NCBI GenBank assembly: GCA_019120615.1
Contig: DWUT01000060.1
Span: 1 to 57,624, forward strand
Length of the DNA: 57,624 bases
Direction: 5' to 3'
Origin: Candidatus Mediterraneibacter norfolkensis
GTDB taxonomy: Bacteria > Bacillota > Clostridia > Lachnospirales > Lachnospiraceae
The position numbers were made by a program, and so were the translations under genes. Below are positions 1-9,012 of this stretch, piece after piece; the first letter of the stretch is position 1; each line of letters starts with the position of its first letter. The notes under the pieces are model-generated. The model had not been told where the DNA came from. It made no database searches and worked only from the letters and a program-made list of their open reading frames with translations.

Positions 1-2
1 CG

Positions 3-566
3 CGGTATTATTGGCGTGAACCAAAAGAGACAGATGTATACTGGCAGACGGAACAGGACAGGCTGGGCATAAGATTTCTTGACGGCGACTGCCAGACGAT
101 ATGTCAGGAATGCCGTAAAACAAAAAACGCGCTGGGATGGACGGGAAAGTTTATCTCAGAAGGCGTCCCTATGCTGCTTGCCATTCTGTGTGAAAATGAC
201 TTTGAAGGCAGCGCGATGCAGACAATGCTTTCTGATATAAGGTACTTCATCGGATATGAGAAAGAGTATGATGAACCGGAATTTGCGGAAAGATTTCTTC
301 ACTGGAAGAAGCAGACCGTGGTACCGGGAGAGGTGAAGAAAGAAATCCTTACATATCTGACGAAAACAATCGACGCCCGGGTGGAAGCAATCGTGGGCGG
401 CGGGCATCGTGGCAGTTATTCTAAAGCCGCCAGATTGGGAGCGGCGCTGGGCGAGGTTGAAGAGTCCATGGGAAAGATAAACGGCAAGGAGGAACGTGTG
501 AGCAAATATCTGGCGGAATTTCCGAGGCACCGGGCGTTTAAGCAGGAGCTGAAAGCGTATATGTGA
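3..566 (+). CDS. 3' end of a larger ORF (possibly C-terminus of a SWIM zinc-finger-type protein); start lies outside the window
   Basis: Frame stays open from base 3 (RYYWREPKETDVYWQTEQDRLGIRFLDGDCQTICQECRKTKN...) into the listed ORF 171..566; no start needed inside the window. Confidence 0.55.
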   Translation, partial: RYYWREPKETDVYWQTEQDRLGIRFLDGDCQTICQECRKTKNALGWTGKFISEGVPMLLAILCENDFEGSAMQTMLSDIRYFIGYEKEYDEPEFAERFLHWKKQTVVPGEVKKEILTYLTKTIDARVEAIVGGGHRGSYSKAARLGAALGEVEESMGKINGKEERVSKYLAEFPRHRAFKQELKAYM

Positions 567-567
567 G

Positions 568-1332
568 ATGGAAGCAGAAAACAAATTATTTGAAATAGGG
601 AGAATGCTGATGAACAGACAATGGAAAAAATATGACCAGCTTATGGAGAAATGTTATCTGGGGATGGCTGGCGGAGGAACGGATATAAACGACTGGAACG
701 ACTGCTTTGATATTCTGATCCAGATCATTGAAAATGAGAGGGAGAGCAATCCGGATTTCGGCAGGGAACTGGATCTTCTGGACGATGAGACGGATTACCG
801 GCATGATGTGCAGGGCTGGCTGGAGGATTATCTGGACGAACTCGATATGAGGGAGATGTATCCCCTGCTTGAAACGGTCTGCCGGAAACTTTTGAAGATC
901 TTTGAGTGGAAGGAAGAATACCCTTCGGATATTCGCTTTATGCTGGCGTCTGCGCTGGGGAACCAGGGCAGAGTGGAAGAGGCAAGGAGATATTGCGAGG
1001 ACTGGGAAGCGCAGGAGAAGGATAATCCGCTGGCGGCAGCCGCTCTGATCTATTCGATGCTCAGGATGAAAGACTATGAGGGTGCGGAAGAAATAGTGAG
1101 ACAGCACATAGCAGAGGATACGGTCTGCTCAGAGGAGAACGATGTGATCTTCACAGCGGCGCTCCAGCTTTATAAAGCGAATGGAAATAAAAAGATGGAA
1201 AAGAAAATGGACGCCGCCCTTAAGGAATATGACAAAGCTCTGGAGAGGTATCTTATGGGACTGGATGATGAAGAACTGGAATTTGAGGATATGGACTGGG
1301 AGATGGATGAGGACGATTTGCCGTTTAATTAA
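568..1332 (+). CDS. hypothetical acidic, TPR-like helical protein
   Basis: 254-aa ORF immediately after the upstream stop; helical repeat-like composition and acidic tail. Confidence 0.7.
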   Translation: MEAENKLFEIGRMLMNRQWKKYDQLMEKCYLGMAGGGTDINDWNDCFDILIQIIENERESNPDFGRELDLLDDETDYRHDVQGWLEDYLDELDMREMYPLLETVCRKLLKIFEWKEEYPSDIRFMLASALGNQGRVEEARRYCEDWEAQEKDNPLAAAALIYSMLRMKDYEGAEEIVRQHIAEDTVCSEENDVIFTAALQLYKANGNKKMEKKMDAALKEYDKALERYLMGLDDEELEFEDMDWEMDEDDLPFN

Positions 1333-1358
1333 GCGCTCAGAGGGGAAGGAAGATTCGG

Positions 1359-1792
1359 ATGGAAAAAATTCTGATTTTATTGCCCTGTGTCATGATTTGG
1401 ATGACTTCCTGAATAAAGCTGCAGGCGGCGAGGAGAATCGGGCAGAATATATCCCATATAATCAGCTTGACGATATCCATGATGTAATTGTTGCGTATGA
1501 AAATGATGTCCCTGTTGGAAGTGCCGGTTTAAAAAGATACGATAGTGAATGTGCTGAAGTAAAATGTGTATTTGTCAGAGAAGAATATCGGGGAAAAGGA
1601 ATATCGAAAATCCTGATGGAATTATTAGAAAACTCAGCCAGAGAAAAGGGATATCGTTTTCTGATCCTGGAGTCCGGGGAACCGCTGGTGGCGGCAATGT
1701 CCCTGTATAGAAAAATCGGATATACAGTCATTCCTAATTATGGTCAATATAAGGATATGCCGGACTCAATCTGTATGAAGAAAGAATTATAA
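1359..1792 (+). pseudogene. GNAT family N-acetyltransferase with apparent frameshift at the start
   Basis: GNAT motif V..EYRGKGISKILMELLENSAREKGY; ATG at 1359 (MEK...) is out of frame with the GNAT body; one extra A in the A6 run at 1363-1368 would give MEKNSDFIALCHDLDDFLN... Confidence 0.7.
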
Positions 1793-1804
1793 TTTGGAGG
1801 AGAT

Positions 1805-2378
1805 ATGAATATAGCAGACTTAAGCGACAATATCATTTCCAATCGATGGAAAGAGCGGTGCGCAAATCTTTCTGAGGAGAAAAAAAGAAAATTAGAAACA
1901 TTTGAACACTCAGATTATCAGCTTCAGGTGATAAAAAGAAAGCGGATATATCCTCAACCCGGTGATATATTTCAGCTCAATCCCCGAGATGATATTTACT
2001 TTTATGGCATTGTTGTGAACAACCATATCAACAATATAAACGGGGATGATCTGCTGGTGGTAATGATCTTCTGCAATGAAGCTGAAATACAGGAGTGCAT
2101 CCAAAAAGGAATCAAGGCGGAAGACCTGCTCATCCCCCCCTCAAATAGTCGGGAAAGAATATTGGACAAGAGGGTATTTCTATAATGTAAAGCGGTTTGA
2201 CGGCGTGCTGGATATCAAGAATTATGGATTTTATAAAATAGGAAAAAGAAAGTTTGTGGATGAATATGGGAATGAGATATTACGTGAGCCGGAATTGTTG
2301 GAAGTTTATGGCGTGGCGACGGTAACAGGGGTAGCAAGGCTGGTTACGCAGGAATTGATCATAAGAGGAATTATATGA
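1805..2378 (+). pseudogene. Imm26-like immunity protein, frameshifted
   Basis: Two overlapping ORFs (1805..2185 frame 2 and 2076..2378 frame 0) join as ...LLIPPQIVGKEYWTRGYFYNVKRFDG... if the C7 run at 2134-2140 is C6; PGDIF...YG.V N-terminal pattern resembles Imm26. Confidence 0.6.
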
Positions 2379-2418
2379 TACAAGCGTCAAAAAAGGTCAT
2401 GCGGGCTGTGCTTGCGCA
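2376..2418 (+). repeat. dispersed element copy A (partial match to copy B)
   Basis: tgatacaagcgtcaaaaaaggtcatgcgggctgtgcttgcgca versus copy B tgatacaaacgtcaaaa--ggtcatgcgggctgcgcttgagca. Confidence 0.75.
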
Positions 2419-2494
2419 GGCAAGCATGATTTTGGGACGCGCAAAACACCGAATGCAAGCGATAATAGGACTTATATTATAGAGGATTGAGGAC

Positions 2495-2608
2495 ATGAAG
2501 CTGATCTTAATTATAGCCTGTGTGCTGATCATATATATTCCGTTGATCGCAGTGATCTCTTTTATACGGGCGCTTTTAAGTATAAGAAAAGGAAAGGCGG
2601 AAAAGTAG
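2495..2608 (+). CDS. putative 37-aa single-pass membrane peptide
   Basis: MKLILIIACVLIIYIPLIAVISFIRALLSIRKGKAEK* with upstream purine-rich gaggattgagg; below the ORF track length cutoff. Confidence 0.35.
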   Translation: MKLILIIACVLIIYIPLIAVISFIRALLSIRKGKAEK

Positions 2609-2638
2609 ATATTGGGGAACAAAAAGTAGACATTCGAA

Positions 2639-2837
2639 GCTTGATATAGAGCGGCATCCTCTCTCTGATTTTGGTATGCCCGGTTCGATCGTGCATTTTG
2701 CCGAAAAATTTTATAAGAAGGGATATGAACAATTACTGATCGATTCTGTCAAACGGCATCCTGCCATGCATACTGTCTGGATGCTGAACAGGGTGAAAAA
2801 CGGAGAAGAGAATCAGCAGAGATACATTCTGAATTAG
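2639..2837 (+). pseudogene. 3' fragment of an immunity-like gene
   Basis: Open frame KLDIERHPLSDFGMPGSIVHFAEKFYKKGYEQLLIDSVKRHPAMHTVWMLNRVKNGEENQQRYILN* with no start codon. Confidence 0.45.
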
Positions 2838-2857
2838 GAAAGCCTGAAACGACCTTT

Positions 2858-3160
2858 ATGAGGAATTCTTATGATAATACAGGCGAGACAGAAGAATATA
2901 AAGATTTTTTTGTTTGTTATGACGAGGACGAGCGATGTGAAGCGATAGAGTTTTTTGAGTTAGCCGATATTATACTGAACAGAAAAGCTATATTTACAGG
3001 CACATACGATGAAATCTGCGGGCTGTTTGATGACATTGAAGAAGACAATACCGGATTTACTGAGTATAAGTATGGCATTGGAGTTTATGCGCCGGATAAA
3101 GACGAAACTGTCTGCTATCCGGAGTCGGTTATTGTATTCAAAAAGGGATATTATGATTGA
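2858..3160 (+). CDS. immunity-like hypothetical protein, probably 5'-truncated
   Basis: MRNSYDNTGETEEYKDFFVCYDEDERCEAIEFFELADI...YKYGIGVYAPD...ESVIVFKKGYYD; looks like the C-terminal portion of a longer family. Confidence 0.45.
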   Translation: MRNSYDNTGETEEYKDFFVCYDEDERCEAIEFFELADIILNRKAIFTGTYDEICGLFDDIEEDNTGFTEYKYGIGVYAPDKDETVCYPESVIVFKKGYYD

Positions 3161-3318
3161 CCAAATAAAGGGATGTGGATTTATCAGGTAGGGGAAATTT
3201 TTATGAAATAGATTTTTCTGGAAAGCTGATAAGTGAAGTATAATACGGAGATAAATTCAAAGTTATTTAATTAGAAAAATGAATAGATTGTTTTAGTGAA
3301 TTAAAAAGAGGGATATAT

Positions 3319-3697
3319 ATGAACACATTTGAATTTGATGGGGAAAAATACAAAAAAGCTTCAAGGCATCAGAAAGAATGGGGAAATAGCTTGATTTCAG
3401 AATTATCTTTGAATGGCAATGAAGCAATATTAGACCTGGGGTGTGGAGATGGCGGCTTAACAGAACAGCTGGCTCAATTAGTACCTGATGGAAAAGTTTT
3501 AGGAATTGATTCATCCGCTGGGATGATTGCTGTTGCACAAAATCGACATAAGTCAAATCTGAAGTTTATGAAAATGGATATTAATATGATTGACTTTCGG
3601 AATAAGTTTGATGTTATCTTTTCTGGAAAGAACATTGCAGTCAGATGGGACTTGTTTTGAAACATTTCGTCGTATACATATAAAAGCGAACAAATGA
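3319..3697 (+). pseudogene. class I SAM-dependent methyltransferase with internal deletion
   Basis: N-terminal half with ILDLGCGDGGLTEQLA...FDVIFS, then an out-of-frame tail SDGTCFETFRRIHIKANK* (3641-3697) resembling the C-terminus of such enzymes; middle missing. Confidence 0.65.
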
Positions 3698-3801
3698 ACT
3701 CTAAGTGTTAAATAGAAAATAGAAATTCCAAGAGGAGTTTTGACTATGGGAAAGCAGATAAATTAATATATGGATGATGATTGATGGGATGGTGATATAC
3801 A

Positions 3802-4612
3802 ATGGATGAAAACAAAAATAACAAACTGCAAATCCGAAACAGTACCGTGGATTTCCTTGTATTTACAAAGGATGCCAACGAAAACGGTAGCGAAGTCCGA
3901 GTGCAGGATCACGATGTATGGCTGACGCAAAAAGCAATCGCTCAGCTTTTTGATGTAGACAGAAGCGTTGTAACAAAGCATTTGAAAAAAATTTACGGAA
4001 GCGGCGAATTGTCTGAAGATGCAACTTGTGCAAATTTTGCACAAGTTGCAGATAATGGGAAAACCTATCGATACAAATTCTATTCATTATCTGCTATTAT
4101 TGCTGTCGGCTACCGTGTCAACTCCGACAGGGCAACACAGTTTCGGCAATGGGCAACAAGGGTGTTGGACACCTTTGCCAAGCAGGGATATGTTTTAGAC
4201 AAAAGCAGGCTGATCAATGGTCAAATCTTCGATGAGGATTATTTTGACCATTTGATTTCTGAGATACAGGAAATCAGGGCCAGCGAGCGTCGGTTCTACC
4301 AGAAAATCACGGACATTTATGCGACCGCTGTTGATTACTCCCTTGACAGCCAGATTACGAAAGATTTTTTTGCGACAGTACAAAATAAAATGCACTATGC
4401 TGTTCACGGCAATACCGCAGCGGAGGTTATTGTGGCAAGGGCAGATCACACAAAAGAACATATGGGATTGACTTCATGGCGCAACGCTCCCAATGGAAAG
4501 ATTGTGAAAGCCGATGTGTCTGTCGCAAAAAAACTACTTATCCATTGATGAAATGCAGGAATTAAACGAGATTGTTACAATGTATATGGACTATGCCACA
4601 AGGCAGTTATGA
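3802..4612 (+). pseudogene. RhuM-family protein, frameshifted and C-terminally truncated
   Basis: RhuM-like VWLTQKAIAQLFDVDRSVVTKHLKKIY...; A7 run at 4527-4533 ends the ORF at 4548, but with A6 it continues VAKNYLSIDEMQELNEIVTMYMDYATRQL* to 4612. Confidence 0.75.
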
Positions 4613-4625
4613 ATGTAATACCTAT

Positions 4626-4901
4626 ATGGAAGAATGGAACTTCGAGAACTGGGGGATTAAATATTGGTCAAAAACGCCTGAATTTTTACAGTATGTGGAG
4701 GAACATTCGTAATATGATGAAGATGACGGAATGTGGCAGTTCTTGTGCGGCTCAACACATGAGACAGCCGAAGCAAGAATGGTATCCTTAAAATCAGTAT
4801 TTGATTTAGATAATTCGGTCGGTGAACTGAACGATATGCCGTGTGGTTACTATGCGGAAAGAAAAACAAAAAATGATAACTGGATCGTGAAAAAGAGATA
4901 A
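4626..4901 (+). pseudogene. immunity-like gene (DUF2185/Imm33-like) with an in-frame TAA
   Basis: MEEWNFENWGIKYWSKTPEFLQYVEEHS*YDEDDGMWQFLCGSTHETAEARMVSLKSVFDLDNSVGELNDMPCGYYAERKTKNDNWIVKKR*; single stop at 4710-4712 in one continuous frame. Confidence 0.5.
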
Positions 4902-5031
4902 AACGGTTTATGTTATTTACGCCGGATACTATCGTGCCGGAGAGTTGTTATCCGTCAGTATCTGGGCTGCAGATAAAACAGAATGTGAGCAGACATTAGA
5001 TATTCTCAAGACAATAAAAAGTAATCTGTAA
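4897..5031 (+). pseudogene. 3' remnant of another gene
   Basis: Open frame DKTVYVIYAGYYRAGELLSVSIWAADKTECEQTLDILKTIKSNL* without a start. Confidence 0.4.
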
Positions 5032-5055
5032 AAGCAGTGGAAAGGATCAGAATAA

Positions 5056-6105
5056 ATGAATAAGAAGATTGCAGTTATTTTTCCGGGAGTGGGCTATCAT
5101 GTGGACAAGCCTCTCCTGTATTACAGCAAAAAGCTGGCGGCACAGAATGGATATGAGATAAAAGAGGTCCCCTACGGGAAGTTCCCGAAAGGCGTAAAGG
5201 GATCAAGGGAGAAAATGGAGAAGGCGTTTTTCAGTGCGCTGGAACAGGCGGGAGAGATTCTGAAGGATATCGATTTTTCCGAGTATGAGGATGTTCTCTT
5301 TATCTCCAAAAGTGTGGGAACAGCGGTGGCTTCCGCCTATGCGGGGAAGCATGGCTTAAATACAAGGAACATCTATTACACTCCGGTGGAGGCTTCTTTT
5401 CAGTTTATGAAGCAGCCCGGGATCGTGTTTACCGGGACAGCGGACACCTGGGTGACCTTTGACGCTGTGGAGCGGGGATGCAGAGAAGGAGGATTCCCGC
5501 TGTATGTGACAGAGGACGGGAATCATTCTCTGGAGACCGGGGATGTGAGACGGGATCTTGAAAATCTTCAGACGATCATGAAGATCACCGAGGAATATAT
5601 TTCCGGGAGGCGTGGTCTGGAAGTAACGATCCGTCATGCGGATATGGATGACCTGGAGCAGATCGCAGCGCTGGAAGCGCTCTGTTTCCCTGAGACTGAA
5701 GCCGGAAAGAGAGAGGATTTTGAGAAAAGGCTCCGTGTCTTTCCGGAGCATTTCTGGCTGCTGGAGGAAAACGGAGAGATCGTCAGCATGGTGAACGGGA
5801 TGGTCAGCAACAGCAGACATCTTTTAGATGAGATGTTTGAGGACGCCGGACTCCATGAGGAGAACGGCGCCTGGCAGATGATCTTCGGTGTGGAGACCCG
5901 CCCGGACCGCCAGGGAAGGGGATATATGGACATGCTGATGCGGAAAGTGATCAGAGATGTGAAAAAACAGGGGAAAAGAGGTCTCGTTCTCACCTGTAAG
6001 GAAGGGCTGATCTCTTTCTATGAGAGATTCGGCTTTGTGAATGAAGGGAGATCCAGGTCGGAACACGGCGGGGCACAGTGGTTTGAAATGAGACTGGAAT
6101 TTTGA
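5056..6105 (+). CDS. alpha/beta-hydrolase-like domain fused to a C-terminal GNAT acetyltransferase domain
   Basis: N-terminus MNKKIAVIFPGVGYHVDKPLLYYSKKLA...FISKSVGTAVASAYAG; C-terminus VTIRHADMDDLEQIAALEALCFP...VETRPDRQGRGYMDMLMRKVI. Confidence 0.75.
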   Translation: MNKKIAVIFPGVGYHVDKPLLYYSKKLAAQNGYEIKEVPYGKFPKGVKGSREKMEKAFFSALEQAGEILKDIDFSEYEDVLFISKSVGTAVASAYAGKHGLNTRNIYYTPVEASFQFMKQPGIVFTGTADTWVTFDAVERGCREGGFPLYVTEDGNHSLETGDVRRDLENLQTIMKITEEYISGRRGLEVTIRHADMDDLEQIAALEALCFPETEAGKREDFEKRLRVFPEHFWLLEENGEIVSMVNGMVSNSRHLLDEMFEDAGLHEENGAWQMIFGVETRPDRQGRGYMDMLMRKVIRDVKKQGKRGLVLTCKEGLISFYERFGFVNEGRSRSEHGGAQWFEMRLEF

Positions 6106-6137
6106 GATGAGACTTTGAGAGGGGACTGGGTTCTGCA

Positions 6138-6518
6138 ATGGGGAACGAAAATTTTGATTTCTACCGGCGGGCGGCAATCATCTGCCGTGCCATCCCATAC
6201 GGGAAGGCTGCTACATACGGGCAGATCGCCCTGCTCTGCGGGAAGCCGAAGAATGCCCGCCAGGTGGGATATGCCCTGAGCCGGGGAAGGCTCGGAGAGG
6301 GGATCCCGGCTCACAGAGTCGTCAATTCCCGGGGGATCTTGAGCGGTGCGGCGGCATTTGAGACGGATGACATGCAGCGGAGGCTTCTGGAAGCAGAAGG
6401 CGTGGAAACGGAATATACGGAAGATGGCTGGCGGGTAGACCTAAAGCGGGACGGCTGGCATAATACGATGGAGGAAGCGCTGCGGTTTCGGCAGATTTTT
6501 GAGGAGCAGGGAATCTGA
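6138..6518 (+). CDS. MGMT-family protein, alkyltransferase-like (ATL) type
   Basis: PYGKAATYGQIALLCGKPKNARQVGYAL...IPAHRVVNSRG; PAHRV in place of the catalytic PCHRV. Confidence 0.85.
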   Translation: MGNENFDFYRRAAIICRAIPYGKAATYGQIALLCGKPKNARQVGYALSRGRLGEGIPAHRVVNSRGILSGAAAFETDDMQRRLLEAEGVETEYTEDGWRVDLKRDGWHNTMEEALRFRQIFEEQGI

Positions 6519-6576
6519 ACGCGGAGGACGGGCAGTTGCGGAAGTCCTCCTTATGGATTTTTGAGGAGCAGAAGAT

Positions 6577-7425
6577 ATGAGGATACGATGTATTGCACTT
6601 GATCTGGACAGAACCACATTGAACAGAGATGGGCATCTGAGTGAGAAAAATCGCAGGGCGATTGAAAGGGCGATCCGCAGCGGGATACAGATCGCGGTCG
6701 CCAGCGGGCGTTCACTGGATTCTCTTCCGGGGGAGGTGCTGGAGATCCCGGGGATCCGTTATGCCATCACCTCCAACGGTGCGGCGGTGTACGACATGAA
6801 GGAGAAGATATGCCTGAGGCAGTATAAATTGAAAGCGGAGGCGGTCCGGGATATCCTGCGGGAGACGGAAGGTGAGGATGTGACCTTTGAGGCGTTCATC
6901 GATGGAAAGCCTTATGCGGAGAAAGCATATGTGGAGGATCCGGTTCGGTTCGGGGCGATGCCCCGGTCGATCCCGTACATACAGGGGACCCGGAAGCCGA
7001 CCGAGGACATGAGGAGTTTTATCCGGGAACATGAAGGGGAGCTGGACTGTATCGATGTTGTGGTAAAAAGTGAAGAACACAAGCAGAAATTGTGGAAAAC
7101 TCTGGAAAAAAAGGCGAAGGGTGTGTATATCACTTCTTCTGTGAAACAGCTGCTTGAGATTTCGGATGTAAATGCGGGGAAGGATGCAGCGGCTAAATTT
7201 CTGATCGGATATCTGGGACTGTCCCGGGAGGAACTTGCGGGATTCGGCGATGGGCATAACGACAGCGGACTTATGAAATACGCGGGAATCGGATTCGCCG
7301 TGGCGAATGCCTCTTCGGAATGCAGGGAGGCGGCGGACCGGATCGTGGCGTCCAATGATGAGGACGGCGTTGCGGAAGGGATTGAGTATATCCTGAAAGT
7401 GAACGCAGAGGCCGGGGAATCCTGA
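6577..7425 (+). CDS. Cof-type HAD-IIB family hydrolase
   Basis: ALDLDRTTLNRDG...SGRSLDSL...GFGDGHNDSGLMKYAGIGFAVANA. Confidence 0.9.
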   Translation: MRIRCIALDLDRTTLNRDGHLSEKNRRAIERAIRSGIQIAVASGRSLDSLPGEVLEIPGIRYAITSNGAAVYDMKEKICLRQYKLKAEAVRDILRETEGEDVTFEAFIDGKPYAEKAYVEDPVRFGAMPRSIPYIQGTRKPTEDMRSFIREHEGELDCIDVVVKSEEHKQKLWKTLEKKAKGVYITSSVKQLLEISDVNAGKDAAAKFLIGYLGLSREELAGFGDGHNDSGLMKYAGIGFAVANASSECREAADRIVASNDEDGVAEGIEYILKVNAEAGES

Positions 7426-7494
7426 CCCGGGCAGCAGAGCGGAAGGGTGTTTCGGAGAGGACTCAGAAGAGCGAAAAGTCAGGAGGCAGAGCGG

Positions 7495-8190
7495 ATGGCG
7501 CTTTATGCGATCGGGGATTTTCATCTCTCCTTCACGGTCAACAAGCCTATGGACGTGTTTGGGAGTGAGTGGAAGAACCATGTGAAGAAAATTGAAAAAT
7601 ACTGGAATAAATATGTGAAGGAATCGGACACGGCGGTGATCACAGGAGATCATTCCTGGGGGCATAACCTGGAGGAGTGCCGGGAGGATCTGGAGTTTAT
7701 TGAGCGGCTTCCGGGGCGGAAGATCCTGCTCAGAGGTAACCACGATATGTTCTGGGACGCAAAGAAGACTGCAAAGCTCAATGAGCAGTTCAAGGGGAGA
7801 CTGTCTTTCCTTCAGAACAATTTTTATACCTATGAAACTTATGCGCTGGTAGGGACGAAAGGATACTGTTACGAAGGAAAGGATTCCTACGAGCATTTTG
7901 AGAAGATACGGAACCGGGAACTGGTGCGGCTCCGGGCATCCTTTGAGTCGGCGAGGGCAGCGGGGTACGAGAAATACGTCATGTTCCTGCATTATCCGCC
8001 CACCAGCATCGGTGAGACGAAGAGTGGATTTACCAGGATGGCGGAGGAGTATGGTGCGGAGCATGTGGTTTACTCCCACTGTCACGGGAAAGCAAGATAT
8101 GACGACAGTTTTCACGGCATGGTAAACGGGATCGACTATCACCTTGTGTCGTCGGACTACCTGAGATTCAGACCGGAAAGGATATTGTGA
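7495..8190 (+). CDS. metallophosphoesterase
   Basis: MALYAIGDFHLSF...GDHSWG...LLRGNHDMFW...FLHYPPTS...VYSHCHG. Confidence 0.85.
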   Translation: MALYAIGDFHLSFTVNKPMDVFGSEWKNHVKKIEKYWNKYVKESDTAVITGDHSWGHNLEECREDLEFIERLPGRKILLRGNHDMFWDAKKTAKLNEQFKGRLSFLQNNFYTYETYALVGTKGYCYEGKDSYEHFEKIRNRELVRLRASFESARAAGYEKYVMFLHYPPTSIGETKSGFTRMAEEYGAEHVVYSHCHGKARYDDSFHGMVNGIDYHLVSSDYLRFRPERIL

Positions 8191-8192
8191 GG

Positions 8193-8927
8193 ATGAAGAT
8201 CATTATTTCACCAGCGAAGAAAATGAATATAGATACGGACACTCTCGCACCGGAGGGAATGCCGGTGTTCCTGAAAGAAACGGAACAGCTCTTGGAGTGG
8301 ATGCGGCGGCTGTCTTTTGCGGAGGCGAAGGCGTTGTGGAAGTGCAATGACAAGATCGCGGAGCAGAACTATAAGCGGTTTCAGGAGATGGATCTGAGGA
8401 GGAATCTGACTCCGGCGGTGATCGCCTATGAGGGGATCCAGTATCAGTACATGGCTCCGGCAGTGTTTGGCGGGGCGGAGACAGATTATATCCGGGAACA
8501 TCTGCGGATCCTGTCAGGATTCTATGGCGTACTCAGACCCTTTGACGGCGTTGTGCCGTACCGGCTGGAGATGCAGGCGAAGGCGTCCGATGCGGGAGAC
8601 CTGTACCGGTTCTGGGGAGAGAAGCTGTACAGGGAGATAACAGATAAAGACGCGGTGATCCTGAACCTGGCATCCAAAGAATATTCCCGGTGTATCGAGA
8701 AATATCTTCAGTCGGAGGATGTATTTCTGACAGTGACCTTCGGGGAACTGATCGACGGGAAGGTGAAACAGAAGGGAACATTTGCGAAGATGGCCCGGGG
8801 CGAGATGGTCCGGTATCTGGCGGAGCATCAGGTGGAGGAACCGGCGGGGATCAAGGGGTTTGACCGGCTGGGTTACCATTTCGCGGAGGAACTGTCCACG
8901 GAGAAGGAGTATGTATTTTTAAAGTGA
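8193..8927 (+). CDS. yaaA: YaaA-family (DUF328) peroxide stress protein
   Basis: MKIIISPAKKMN...GIQYQYMAP...RILSGFYGVLRPFDGVVPYRLEM. Confidence 0.85.
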   Translation: MKIIISPAKKMNIDTDTLAPEGMPVFLKETEQLLEWMRRLSFAEAKALWKCNDKIAEQNYKRFQEMDLRRNLTPAVIAYEGIQYQYMAPAVFGGAETDYIREHLRILSGFYGVLRPFDGVVPYRLEMQAKASDAGDLYRFWGEKLYREITDKDAVILNLASKEYSRCIEKYLQSEDVFLTVTFGELIDGKVKQKGTFAKMARGEMVRYLAEHQVEEPAGIKGFDRLGYHFAEELSTEKEYVFLK

Positions 8928-9012
8928 GCAGATAAAATGTGAACTGCAGCGATAAGATTACTGTTCTGTGGGAAAGAGAGACAGAAAGGCAAAGAGCAAA
9001 GGAGAAAAGGCT

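Noticed and set aside
6712-8142. 476-aa minus-strand ORF
   Set aside because: Antisense to two well-supported plus-strand genes (HAD hydrolase, metallophosphoesterase); no recognisable domain; a by-product of codon composition.
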